From positions 1-64,000 of the forward strand of contig JACPNS010000003.1 of the NCBI GenBank assembly GCA_016185345.1: a stretch of 64,000 bases of DNA, written 5' to 3'. Below are positions 1 to 7,871 of this stretch, one piece after another. The position numbers were made by a program, and so were the translations under genes. Each line of letters begins with the position of its first letter. Positions within the stretch are counted from its first letter, which is position 1. Origin of the DNA: Solirubrobacterales bacterium (GTDB lineage: Bacteria; Actinomycetota; Thermoleophilia; Solirubrobacterales; JACPNS01). The notes beneath the pieces were generated by a model, which saw nothing but the letters and a program-made list of their open reading frames with translations, was not told where the DNA came from and did no database searches.

Positions 1-6
1 TTGTGT

Positions 7-29
7 GATGTGTCGGGACATCGGAGACA
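7..29. repeat. left terminal inverted repeat of the IS481-type element
   Basis: This 23-bp repeat begins GATGTGTCGGGACAT and pairs with the reverse complement of 1239-1261, with two mismatches. It overlaps the 5' arm of the hairpin at 17-67. Confidence 0.88.
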
Positions 30-67
30 GATGTCTCGGCTCATCGTAGACATCTGTCTCCGATGTC
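17..67. terminator. 20-bp perfect hairpin at transposase 3' end
   Basis: Arms 17-36 and 48-67 are perfect inverted repeats of 20 bp around an 11-nt loop. The 3' arm touches the transposase stop codon (66-68, minus strand), so the transposase mRNA would fold here directly after translation ends. There is no T-run, so this is either an intrinsic-like terminator or a structural part of the IS end, since one arm includes most of the left terminal repeat. It could also block read-in transcription from flanking DNA. Confidence 0.6.
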
Positions 68-1214
68 ACGGCGGTCGCATCGGTTGGTAGTCCTTCGCCG
101 GGTCGATCGTTGCGCAACCGAGCAGCTCGCCCTGAACGTCAATCACGCGGACCTCAAGGCCGGCGACAAGCAGCCTCACGGTCTTGCCTTTGTGCCCGCG
201 CCCGACGCCCAGGTGCAGCAGCCTCGAACCGTGACGCAGGGTCACCTTTCCGAAGCGATCGACCTTGTCTTCTCTGACGCGGTAGTGCGGTCCTGTCCTT
301 GGATCCTTGGGGTGCGCCTTGACCTTGGCCGAGTAGACCGACAGCGGCGTAGCCCCGTTGTGGGCTCTGTGCGGGCGGATGTTGTTGTAGTGGTGGACGA
401 AGGCGTCGATCTGGCCTTGGAGCTGCTCGATCGTCGCTGCTGGCTTCTGGGCGGACAGGTAGTGCTTCATCGTCTGATGGAAGCGCTCGACCTTGGCACA
501 GGTCTGCGGGTGGTAGGGCCGAGAGTTCTTAAAGTCGACGCCCAAGCGCTCGCACTCGATCTCGAGTTTGACCCGCCCGCCGCGATAGCGACCGGTGAAC
601 ACGGCCCCATTGTCGGTCAGCAGGCTCTCGGGATATCCGTGGTAGTCGGCTGCCTTGGTGAATGTGGTGACAACGCTTTGCGCGGTGACGCTTTCATAGG
701 CATCTGCGGCAAGGCAGAGGCGCGAGTGGTCGTCGACGAAGTTGAGGATCTCGATGTCGCTGCCGTCTGCGAGCGGCCAGTGCGTGAAGTCGGCCTGCCA
801 CATCTGGTTTGGAAGCTCTGCGGCAAAGCGCACCAGCGAGGAGTGCGGGCGGCGCTTTGGCTGCGCCGTGACCTTCCCGGCCCGCGTCAAGATCCGCCAG
901 ATCGTTGAGACCGAAGTAGCCGCATCGATCTCGCGGGCGAGCAGGTAGTGGATCGTCTGGGCGCCGTTTTCGTGGCCGGCCTTTGTGAGTTCTTCGCGCA
1001 ACTCGAGCACGCGTTGCTGGATCTCCTGCGACGTCTGGTGCGAACACGAATGCGGCCGTCTTGATCTCGGCTCAAGGGCATCGAGACCGCCTGCCTTGTA
1101 ACGCGCCAGGAGCTTGTAAAGCCAGGACTTCGAAACACCATGAGTCGCTGCCAGGGAAGCGACGCTCACACCTTCAGTCAGGTGAGCTTCAACCAGATAA
1201 CGCGCCTTGTCCAA
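66..1214 (-). CDS. IS481-family transposase
   Basis: This 382-aa transposase should catalyse cut-and-join of the surrounding element. The N-terminal 50 residues form a helix-turn-helix (SVASLAATHGVSKSWLYKLL), followed by a second HTH-like region and an rve-type integrase core. The catalytic acidic triad is visible as D142 (MWQADFTHW), D201 (LLTDNGAV) and E243 (AKVERFHQ). The C-terminal part beyond residue 300 is a small beta-rich domain common to IS481/IS3 relatives. The listed start is TTG at 1212-1214, since no ATG fits the HTH. The frame is uninterrupted, so the enzyme looks functional. Confidence 0.9.
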   Translation of the reverse strand: MDKARYLVEAHLTEGVSVASLAATHGVSKSWLYKLLARYKAGGLDALEPRSRRPHSCSHQTSQEIQQRVLELREELTKAGHENGAQTIHYLLAREIDAATSVSTIWRILTRAGKVTAQPKRRPHSSLVRFAAELPNQMWQADFTHWPLADGSDIEILNFVDDHSRLCLAADAYESVTAQSVVTTFTKAADYHGYPESLLTDNGAVFTGRYRGGRVKLEIECERLGVDFKNSRPYHPQTCAKVERFHQTMKHYLSAQKPAATIEQLQGQIDAFVHHYNNIRPHRAHNGATPLSVYSAKVKAHPKDPRTGPHYRVREDKVDRFGKVTLRHGSRLLHLGVGRGHKGKTVRLLVAGLEVRVIDVQGELLGCATIDPAKDYQPMRPP

Positions 1215-1238
1215 GGAGACCGCCTTCTCGAAAGGGGA

Positions 1239-1261
1239 TGTCTCCTATGTCCTGACACATC
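1239..1261. repeat. right terminal inverted repeat of the IS481-type element
   Basis: Reverse complement of the left repeat, with 2 mismatches in 23 bp. It marks the transposase 5' side of the element. Confidence 0.88.
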
Positions 1262-1317
1262 TGTGGACGATGTGGTGAAATCACACACCACCCCGGGCAT
1301 TGCTGGTTCGCTCAAAC

Positions 1318-3231
1318 ATGCGCTTCTTCAAACTCTTTCTCTACACGCTCGCCGTTCTCGCGATGATCGCCGTCGGCGTAGCGCTGTTCCAGTTGCGCCT
1401 GCACGATGATCTCGACGCTCGCGAGTTCAGCAACAGCGACAGCGGTCAGACGATGTTCCTGCAGGAGGTCTCGAGCACCTTCGACGTGCGATCCAACGGC
1501 GATCTTCGCGTGACCGAGGCGCTCGGATACGACCTCGGAAACGAGACCTGGCGCGGCCTCTACCAAGACTTCATCCTCCCGAAAGGAGCTGAGGTCAAGT
1601 CGGTCAGCGTCTCGCGGCTCTCCGGAAACACGGAGCTTCCGCTTGTGCCCGGAAGCGGAATAAAGCTCGGCAAGGGCGGCGCGTACGGCAGTTACGGATC
1701 CGGAGTGGTCAAGGATCCCGATCGCAGGCTGCGCGTTGTCTGGAACATCAACGACACCGACCGGCAGGCCTTCCTCGTCAGGTACACGCTCAGCAACGCG
1801 GCGAAGAACTACCAGGACGCCTCGACGCTCCTCTGGGATGTCTGGGGCACCGGTTGGGAGACCGGAGTGGGCACGATGAGCGTGCGCGTGCGGTTCCCGA
1901 GTGACCTCGAGGTTTTCTACCCACGGGCTGGCGACCTGCAACGACGGATCTCCAATCGAGAGGTTGACGGCAATGTCGGTTCGTTCACGGCCACCAACCT
2001 GCCCCAGAAACGCCAGGTTCAGGTGCGCGCGGCTGCCGCGCCGCTGACCCGTATGCCCAAGCAACCCGAGAACATTCTCCCCAAGCTCAAGGCCGAGCAG
2101 GCAGTGATCGACGCACGCAACGCCGACTACGACAAGCGCAGTTCTGAACTGCTCGACGAGTCATACATCTGGTTTGCGTTCAAGTCGCTCTTGGCCGCGC
2201 TGATCGGCCTGGCTTTTGTGATGCTCTGCTGGATGCTGATGGGCCGCGACAAGACGCGGATGGTTGCCGCCGGTGGCACCTACCAATACCCGCCGGAAAA
2301 GATCCCGGCGCCTGTGATCGCAAAAGCGCTTGGCGGTGCCGAAACCGAAAACCTTGTTTCCGCGACTTTGCTTTCGCTTCTGCAGCGCGACGTGTTCCGC
2401 GTCCTGCCCTCGGTCGAGAAGAAGGAGGACGTCTCGATCCGCAACAACGTCGGTGAAGCGACCTTCGACACGACCAAGGTCGAGTCGTGGGAGCTCCCGA
2501 TTGCCGAGATGCTGCAAACGGCAATCGACGCGCACCCGGAGAAGTCACCGGACTTCCTGAAGCTGAAGAAGTTCATCCCGGCTGGCACTGCAGAGTCGAA
2601 GATCGCCGCGTACGAAAAGGCGCTCAAGGCCCAAATGCCCCAATACGAGCTGAAGTCAACGTACCGCGGCCGTGTGCGCCGCTGGATCATCGGCATCGTC
2701 GCGATCTCGCTCTACACGATCGGCCTGGTCGCGATCATCGGCACCGATGGCGGCAACGCTGCCGCTCGTTATGACGACATGCGCGTTGGACTCTTCATGA
2801 TCGGCTTCTTCCCGGTGCTGGTCTGGGCGGCCGTAGAAGGCAACGCGTTCTACCGACTGAAAGACGATCAGGCCGAACGCGTGCGTAACTGGGAGACCTA
2901 CCAGGACTTCTTCCGCAAGATGGACATGAGCCGCGATTATCCGTTGACCGTCGAGATCTGGGACGAGGCGTTGATCTATGCGGCGTCGTTCGGCTTCGCG
3001 AAGAAAGTGATCACGAACATGCCGCGCACCGACGCAGCCGGAACGCCGGTCGTGAGCAATGTTAGTGGCGCGGGCATCGGCTGGATGGCCGGCAATGCCG
3101 CGGCTGCGGGCACGCTGGGAAGCATGACCTCTGGGATCAGCGGCGTCACGGGAATGGCGAGTTCGTCATCTTCGGGCGGGAGCGGTTTCAGCGGCGGCGG
3201 GGGCGGTGGTGGTGGCGGCGGGGGCTGGTAG
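1318..3231 (+). CDS. DUF2207 domain-containing membrane protein
   Basis: About 637 aa. An N-terminal membrane anchor (LFLYTLAVLAMIAVGVAL) is followed by a large extracytoplasmic beta-rich DUF2207 domain (about residues 45-255). A transmembrane helix near 290 (FKSLLAALIGLAFVMLCWM), a cytoplasmic segment, two more helices (about 465-520) and a Gly/Ser-rich tail ending in a long Gly run plus Trp come next. The Gly-run-plus-aromatic ending is typical of DUF2207 proteins, whose function is unknown. I prefer ATG 1318 over the upstream TTG at 1300 because it begins directly with the hydrophobic anchor. The IS right end is only 56 bp upstream, so the native promoter may be lost or replaced. Confidence 0.85.
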   Translation: MRFFKLFLYTLAVLAMIAVGVALFQLRLHDDLDAREFSNSDSGQTMFLQEVSSTFDVRSNGDLRVTEALGYDLGNETWRGLYQDFILPKGAEVKSVSVSRLSGNTELPLVPGSGIKLGKGGAYGSYGSGVVKDPDRRLRVVWNINDTDRQAFLVRYTLSNAAKNYQDASTLLWDVWGTGWETGVGTMSVRVRFPSDLEVFYPRAGDLQRRISNREVDGNVGSFTATNLPQKRQVQVRAAAAPLTRMPKQPENILPKLKAEQAVIDARNADYDKRSSELLDESYIWFAFKSLLAALIGLAFVMLCWMLMGRDKTRMVAAGGTYQYPPEKIPAPVIAKALGGAETENLVSATLLSLLQRDVFRVLPSVEKKEDVSIRNNVGEATFDTTKVESWELPIAEMLQTAIDAHPEKSPDFLKLKKFIPAGTAESKIAAYEKALKAQMPQYELKSTYRGRVRRWIIGIVAISLYTIGLVAIIGTDGGNAAARYDDMRVGLFMIGFFPVLVWAAVEGNAFYRLKDDQAERVRNWETYQDFFRKMDMSRDYPLTVEIWDEALIYAASFGFAKKVITNMPRTDAAGTPVVSNVSGAGIGWMAGNAAAAGTLGSMTSGISGVTGMASSSSSGGSGFSGGGGGGGGGGGW

Positions 3232-3242
3232 GCCAAAACCGT

Positions 3243-3269
3243 TAGAATGGCTGGTACACGGTCGTACCA
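3243..3269 (+). promoter_or_regulatory. possible -10 box and short operator before ferritin-like/SCP2 gene
   Basis: TAGAAT at 3243-3248 resembles a -10 hexamer. It is followed by a 6-bp inverted repeat TGGTAC-N6-GTACCA (3252-3269) and then GGAGG (3272-3276), 8 nt before the GTG start. The arrangement suggests a repressor site between promoter and ribosome site. No -35 is convincing and the regulator is unknown. Confidence 0.35.
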
Positions 3270-3284
3270 ACGGAGGATTCTGCA

Positions 3285-4592
3285 GTGATGTCACCGATCC
3301 AGCTCGAACAGCCCGGCAAGAAGTTGATTGCCGCAGACCAGATCGATTACGTAGACCTCTACGCCCGTTGGGAGCAGGGCAACTGGTCGGCGATGGACCT
3401 CGATTTCACCCAGGACAAGATCGACTGGAACGAGAAGTTCGATGACTTCATGCGCAAGGCAGCGCGCTGGAACTACTCGCTGTTCTTCTTCGGCGAGGAC
3501 GAGGTGGCCGATCAGCTCTCGCCCTTCATCGACGCCGCTCCGCTCGAAGAGCACAAGTATTTCCTGACCACGCAGCAGGTCGATGAGGCGCGTCACGCGA
3601 TCTTCTTTTCGCGCTTCTTCAAGGAAGTGATCGGTGTCGATGGCGCGAGCTACGGCGATCGACTGAACGCTCTCGATCCGGATCTGACCTATGGGATCAA
3701 GAAGGTCTTCGAGTTGCTTAACAGCGTCACCGATGAGCTGCGCGCCGGCGATCACTCGAAGCCCAAGCTCGCCCAGGCGATCGCGTTGTACCACTTCATC
3801 GTCGAGGGCACGCTCGCGCAGACTGGCCAGCATTTCATCGCCGACTACCTCGAGCGCATGGACGTGCTTCCCGGATTTCGCGCGGGAATGCAGAACGTCG
3901 AGAAGGACGAGCAGCGCCACATCGCCTTTGGCGTCAAGCTGCTCGCCGACCTCAACCGTGAGGACCCCGAGGTGCGGCCCGCGGTGAGAGAAATTCTCGG
4001 CACGGTGCTGCCTTACGCGATCGGCGTGTTTCGTCCGCCGAATGACGACGAGCGATACATCGAAGTCTTCGGCGAGACCATGCTTGGCGTGGCCGTCACC
4101 GGCTCGAAGCAGCTTGAGATGCGCGTCGGCGCGGCCGGCTTTGATGCCTACGGCCCCGAGGGAGTCCTGCCGTTCATCGATCCCGATGTCACGCACGCCG
4201 AACGCGCATCGCGTGCATTCGTGATGCAGCGCGCTGGGTTCTTCAGCGGCGGCACAGAGAAAGTCAAGCCCGATGAAGAGGCGCTCGACTTCTACTTTGA
4301 CCTGGTCGCGGCAGCGGTTGTGCCTGACAACAAACTCAAGGGCCCAACGACGATCCTCTGGGACTTCACCGATACCGCGCCACGCTCGATCCGCATCGAG
4401 GGCGGCCGAGCGACCCCATCTACCGGTCCGGTCGCGAACCCTGACGTGACGTTCCGCACCGACCTTGCGACATGGATCGGAATCTCGGGCGGCTATGTGC
4501 AGCCCGGCCGCGCGCTGATGAAGCGCAAACTGAAGCTCAAGGGCAGCCCGCTCACGTTGGCCAAATTGCCCAGCGTGTTTCAGACGCCTTAG
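3285..4592 (+). CDS. ferritin-like (RNR R2-like) protein fused to SCP2-like lipid-binding domain
   Basis: The 435-aa protein has two parts. Residues about 40-290 form a ribonucleotide-reductase-small-subunit-like four-helix bundle. Its candidate di-metal ligands are visible: a Glu in FFFGEDEVAD (71 or 73), E101 and H104 (DEARH), E174 (FIVEGT), and E209 and H212 (EQRH). Residues about 330-435 look like an SCP2 sterol-carrier domain (ILWDFTDTAPRS, then PDVTFRTDLATWIGI). No large RNR subunit is nearby, so an oxidase or oxygenase acting on a bound lipid is a better guess than dNTP synthesis. GTG 3285 is chosen because GGAGG lies 8 nt upstream; ATG 3288 is the alternative. Confidence 0.82.
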   Translation: MMSPIQLEQPGKKLIAADQIDYVDLYARWEQGNWSAMDLDFTQDKIDWNEKFDDFMRKAARWNYSLFFFGEDEVADQLSPFIDAAPLEEHKYFLTTQQVDEARHAIFFSRFFKEVIGVDGASYGDRLNALDPDLTYGIKKVFELLNSVTDELRAGDHSKPKLAQAIALYHFIVEGTLAQTGQHFIADYLERMDVLPGFRAGMQNVEKDEQRHIAFGVKLLADLNREDPEVRPAVREILGTVLPYAIGVFRPPNDDERYIEVFGETMLGVAVTGSKQLEMRVGAAGFDAYGPEGVLPFIDPDVTHAERASRAFVMQRAGFFSGGTEKVKPDEEALDFYFDLVAAAVVPDNKLKGPTTILWDFTDTAPRSIRIEGGRATPSTGPVANPDVTFRTDLATWIGISGGYVQPGRALMKRKLKLKGSPLTLAKLPSVFQTP

Positions 4593-4634
4593 TTGCAGCG
4601 CAACCATCTCTGATTTCGGCGGTTAACGTCTGCG

Positions 4635-6080
4635 GTGACCGTGTCTCCGACTCAACTCATTCACGCACGCGCGTTGCGCCGGTTGGTATCGGCGCTGATC
4701 GCTGCCTTCTGTCTTTCCGGCCTCGCCGTCGGATCGGCCAGCGCCGCTGCGTTTGAATGGGACGGTGGGACGATCACCGGTGTCAATCCCGGCTCGATCT
4801 CGACGGACCGCGCCGGACGTGTCTACGTGCCGATCCGAGGCCAGGGCAAGGTCAATATCTACGACAACGCGCGCGGCGGGAATCGCTTCCTCGGGAGCGT
4901 CGGCATCGGTCAGCTTCAGGATCCGATCGCTTCCGTGATTGACCTTCGCGGTTACCTCTACGTGGCTGACGCCTCTTTGAACGCAATCGTTGCGTACACC
5001 CCGATCTTCCTGGGCTCTACCTTCCTCGCCACCTCGGGCACCCAGGGCGGCGGCCTCGGACAGTTCTCGGGGCTGCGCCAGCTCGCGGCCGACCTCGAGC
5101 CGCGGATCTACGCGTCCGAGGCCGAGAATGGCCGGATTCAGGCGCTCGACCCGTCCCGTGGCGCGCTCGCACCGCTCTTCGCTTTTGGCGTCACCGACCC
5201 CGGCCCCTGGGGCCCAGTCGCGGGCCTCGCGCTTGACAGCGCCGGGCGCTTCGTTGTATCGAGCGCAAGCCCGACCGATGCGCCGCGGCTCTACGGCCCG
5301 AACGGCGCATTCGTCGGCCCGATCGAGTCAGCGGGCAGTGCCGCCGGTCAGGTCTCTGGCGCCCTTGGTCTGACCTTCGACCCCGTGGATCGCCTGATGG
5401 TCGCCGACACGGGCAACAATCGGGTCGGCCTCTTCAACTCGGTGACCGGCGGACTTGGATTTGTCACGCAGTTCGGAACGGCAGGCTCGGGTGACGGGCA
5501 GTTCAGTCAGCCGAGCTCGGTGGCAACTGCGCCCGGTGCCCTCGCGTACGTCGCAGACAGTGGCAACAGCCGCATTGTGCGCCTGCGCTACGACGACGCC
5601 GACCGCGATTCGGCACTCGATGCAAGTGACAATTGCGTCGGCCTGTCCAACGCTCCGCAGGGCGATGTCGACTCCGACAACATCGGCGACGCCTGCGACC
5701 CCGACATCGATGGCGACCTGCTGCCCAACGGGGCGGACAAGTGCCCGCTGGTCAAGCCGTACACCGATCGCAACAAAGACGGCTGCCAGGACCCATTCTC
5801 AAAGATCAGCCAGCTACGCAAATCGTCAAACTATGTGACACTCCGCGGTACGGCCAGCGGAAGCTCACTGGGCGTTGCGCGCGTAGAAGTGGCGATCGCG
5901 AAGCGTGGCGAGCATCGTCGTTTTGTTCGCGCCAAGGGCACGACGCGTTGGAATATCAGGGTCAGGACGAGCCGCCTGGCTTCAGGCAAGTACCGCGTCT
6001 ACACCCGCGCGGTGCAGAAGCGCAGCGGGCTCGCCGAGTCGTCCAAGCGCGCGAAGAGCGTCATCCGCCTCGCACGCTGA
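4635..6080 (+). CDS. secreted NHL-repeat beta-propeller with thrombospondin type-3 calcium repeats
   Basis: The 481-aa exported protein has a signal peptide ending near GSASAAA (about residue 38). NHL/SMP-30-like blades follow (for example [20 protein letters not shown] and the blade starting [17 protein letters not shown]). An Asp-rich thrombospondin type-3 segment occupies about residues 320-385 ([34 protein letters not shown]). A basic beta-sandwich-like tail closes the protein. Such proteins sit on the outside of the cell and bind Ca2+ through the DxDxDG-type loops. The ligand is unknown. GTG at 4635 is used as start because it gives the complete signal peptide. Confidence 0.8.
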   Translation: MTVSPTQLIHARALRRLVSALIAAFCLSGLAVGSASAAAFEWDGGTITGVNPGSISTDRAGRVYVPIRGQGKVNIYDNARGGNRFLGSVGIGQLQDPIASVIDLRGYLYVADASLNAIVAYTPIFLGSTFLATSGTQGGGLGQFSGLRQLAADLEPRIYASEAENGRIQALDPSRGALAPLFAFGVTDPGPWGPVAGLALDSAGRFVVSSASPTDAPRLYGPNGAFVGPIESAGSAAGQVSGALGLTFDPVDRLMVADTGNNRVGLFNSVTGGLGFVTQFGTAGSGDGQFSQPSSVATAPGALAYVADSGNSRIVRLRYDDADRDSALDASDNCVGLSNAPQGDVDSDNIGDACDPDIDGDLLPNGADKCPLVKPYTDRNKDGCQDPFSKISQLRKSSNYVTLRGTASGSSLGVARVEVAIAKRGEHRRFVRAKGTTRWNIRVRTSRLASGKYRVYTRAVQKRSGLAESSKRAKSVIRLAR

Positions 6081-6144
6081 CCCGACTGGCGTTGGCCACA
6101 TGTGTGATGAAACTCACGCAGGGTGCCGCGTATCGATATGTATA

Positions 6145-6340
6145 CTTGTCGCGAACTTGCCGCCGAGCTCGTTGCGTTCCTGACGCAGCGGGGCGGGGGA
6201 ACCACTGTTCGAAGGTTTCATTCCAGAAATCTGAGGACTGGGGCGAATCGACTCACATCTTCGGATGCATCGTCGTAGCGCAACTCTTTCAGCGCGAGCC
6301 CTTCAGCTAACTCCGTAGGCCTGTTCGAAAGAGAAGCAAC
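6145..6340 (+). promoter_or_regulatory. ydaO/yuaA-type cyclic di-AMP riboswitch
   Basis: The intergenic RNA carries the conserved blocks of the ydaO class in order: GGGGGAACC at 6195-6203, GGGGCGAATC at 6240-6249 and AGCTAACTCCGTAGGC at 6305-6320, with a CTTGCCGCCGAG segment upstream (about 6156). A -10-like TATACT is at 6141-6146. In Actinobacteria this class binds c-di-AMP and usually represses cell-wall hydrolase or resuscitation-factor-like genes. The downstream RlpA-like gene fits that regulon. The limits are approximate. Confidence 0.88.
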
Positions 6341-6399
6341 AGTCCGACCCCACATTTAATTTGCCTGCGCCCCGCGCTGACATTCACGTACCCCGGTAC

Positions 6400-7056
6400 A
6401 TGCTGCTCGCAGCTTTGATCGCCGCCACCATGGTTGCGCTGATACTCGCCACAACCGCCACCGCCGCGCAAGACATTCCGACAGCTGCGACCGGTGGCTC
6501 CGGCTTTATCGTTCAGCCGGTCAGCGCCCCGAAGGGTGCCTTCGTGGGCAAGCCCGCAACGTTGAACGGCAACCTCGCCGGTGCGACGGGAACGATCGCG
6601 ATCGCTGCCAAACGCGGACGGACCGACTGGCTCCCGGTCGGCACCGCCGAGGCTGACTCCTATGGCGGCTTTACGTTCACCTGGACCCCGCCCAAGCCGG
6701 GCCGTTACGACTTTCGCTTCGCAGAACCGGGCGCGAGCGCCGCATCGGCCGACGGAGCACCTCAAGGCGCCATTTCTGTCTATCGTCGCCAAAGGGCCAC
6801 TTGGTACGGACCCGGTTTCTACGGCAATCGCACGGCTTGTGGTCAGAAATTGACGAAGCGCACGCTCGGGGTGGCGCACAAGACTTTGCCGTGCGGAACG
6901 CGCGTCGAGTTTTTCTTGCGTGGCAGGAGTATCACGCTTCCGGTGATCGATCGCGGCCCGTACGCGAACGGCGCAACCTGGGATCTCACCTCCAACGCGA
7001 TGAAGCGACTCGGCAGTAACACCACTGAAGTACTGGGCGCACTTCCGCTTGACTGA
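6400..7056 (+). CDS. secreted RlpA-like double-psi beta-barrel protein
   Basis: About 218 aa with an N-terminal signal/anchor (MLLAALIAATMVALIL). An Ig-like or bacterial beta-sandwich region follows (about residues 35-125), and then a C-terminal RlpA-like double-psi beta-barrel (ATWYGPGFYGNRTACGQ, AHKTLPCGTRVEF, VIDRGPYANGATWDLT). RlpA-like domains act on or bind peptidoglycan, and some are lytic transglycosylases with an essential Asp in the DRGP motif, which is present here. The c-di-AMP riboswitch about 60 nt upstream supports a cell-wall remodelling role. ATG 6400 is preferred; a longer TTG start at 6361 is possible. Confidence 0.82.
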   Translation: MLLAALIAATMVALILATTATAAQDIPTAATGGSGFIVQPVSAPKGAFVGKPATLNGNLAGATGTIAIAAKRGRTDWLPVGTAEADSYGGFTFTWTPPKPGRYDFRFAEPGASAASADGAPQGAISVYRRQRATWYGPGFYGNRTACGQKLTKRTLGVAHKTLPCGTRVEFFLRGRSITLPVIDRGPYANGATWDLTSNAMKRLGSNTTEVLGALPLD

Positions 7057-7161
7057 TCGCTCGAATCGGCACAAAAAGTTTCATATGGAAACGGTTCCTG
7101 AGCGGATTCCCGGGATGACCGCGTAGAGTCTTCACCAAGCGGTTCGCCCGCCCCACATGTT

Positions 7162-7785
7162 ATGGCCGAAAAAATCTCTTTCCTGATAGTCGACGATCAC
7201 CCCGTCCTCCGACAAGGCATCTCAGCTGTGCTCAAGTCGCAGTTTGCTGGCGCCACCGTGGTCGAGGCAGAGTCCTATGACCAGGCCCTCGAATTTGGCG
7301 AGAAGTCCACGCCCGACGTGATCGTTGCGGACCCCAACCTCGGTGGCCTCGATGCCACCACGACAGTCTCGAAGCTGCGCCGGAGCATCGGCGCGCCGAT
7401 CGTCGTCTTCGCCGCCAACGGCGACATGCGCGTACTGGCGCAGGCCCTGAAGGCCGGCGCTCGCGCCTGTGTGCGCAAGGACTCTTCGGCTGAGGTCCTC
7501 GCCGAGGCGATCGAAACCGCCAGGGCGGGCAAATTTTTCATCGACGAAGCGCTGGCTGACGGCGCGACGTACGGCGGCGAGGACGGGGATCTAACCCTCA
7601 CCGACCGCCAGCGCGAGATCCTTCAGATGTTCGCCGACGGTTTCCATACAGAAAAGGTCGCTGACGCACTCGGGCTTTCAACCGAGACGATCCGCACTCA
7701 CACCAAGCGCATCCTCGCGAAGCTCAATGCCAACACCCGAACGCATGCAGTTGCGATCGCGGTGCGGGCGCAGATTCTCGACTGA
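7162..7785 (+). CDS. NarL/LuxR-family response regulator, orphan
   Basis: The 207-aa protein has a receiver domain (residues 5-120) with acidic pair D11/D12, phosphoacceptor D57 (VIVADPN) and K106 (VRKDS). A LuxR-type HTH follows (residues about 140-205; LTDRQREILQMFADGFHTE, LSTETIRTHTKRILAKL). It should bind DNA as a phosphorylation-controlled dimer. The usual switch Ser/Thr after the fourth strand is Ala here (VVFAANGD). No histidine kinase gene is adjacent, so the signal source is unknown. Confidence 0.88.
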   Translation: MAEKISFLIVDDHPVLRQGISAVLKSQFAGATVVEAESYDQALEFGEKSTPDVIVADPNLGGLDATTTVSKLRRSIGAPIVVFAANGDMRVLAQALKAGARACVRKDSSAEVLAEAIETARAGKFFIDEALADGATYGGEDGDLTLTDRQREILQMFADGFHTEKVADALGLSTETIRTHTKRILAKLNANTRTHAVAIAVRAQILD

Positions 7786-7871
7786 GACTAAGACACGCTC
7801 GGCTGGCCAGCCCGCTTGAACTCCTCGCGGCTTGTCCGGCGACGCCTCACTCTCACCTCCATACTCGGGTC

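Larger units (their letters stand above)
7..1261. mobile_element. IS481-family insertion sequence, complete
   Basis: A transposase gene is bracketed by 23-bp terminal inverted repeats (7-29 and 1239-1261) that match at 21 of 23 positions, so both ends of the element are inside the window. Only 6 bases of left flank are present and no convincing target duplication can be read (left TTGTGT, right TGTGGA). The right end lies about 56 bp before the probable ATG of the DUF2207 gene, so the element may have displaced that gene's promoter. The family assignment rests on the HTH plus DDE-integrase layout of the single ORF. Confidence 0.88.

Noticed and set aside
1-1270. Target-site duplication of the IS481-type element
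   Set aside because: Flanks TTGTGT and TGTGGA do not match in register, and only 6 bases of left flank are available.
3285-4592. Genuine ribonucleotide reductase small subunit
   Set aside because: The SCP2-like C-terminal domain and the absence of nrdA/nrdE argue for another reaction.
3291-4607. 438-aa minus-strand open frame
   Set aside because: Shadow of the ferritin-like/SCP2 gene on the opposite strand.
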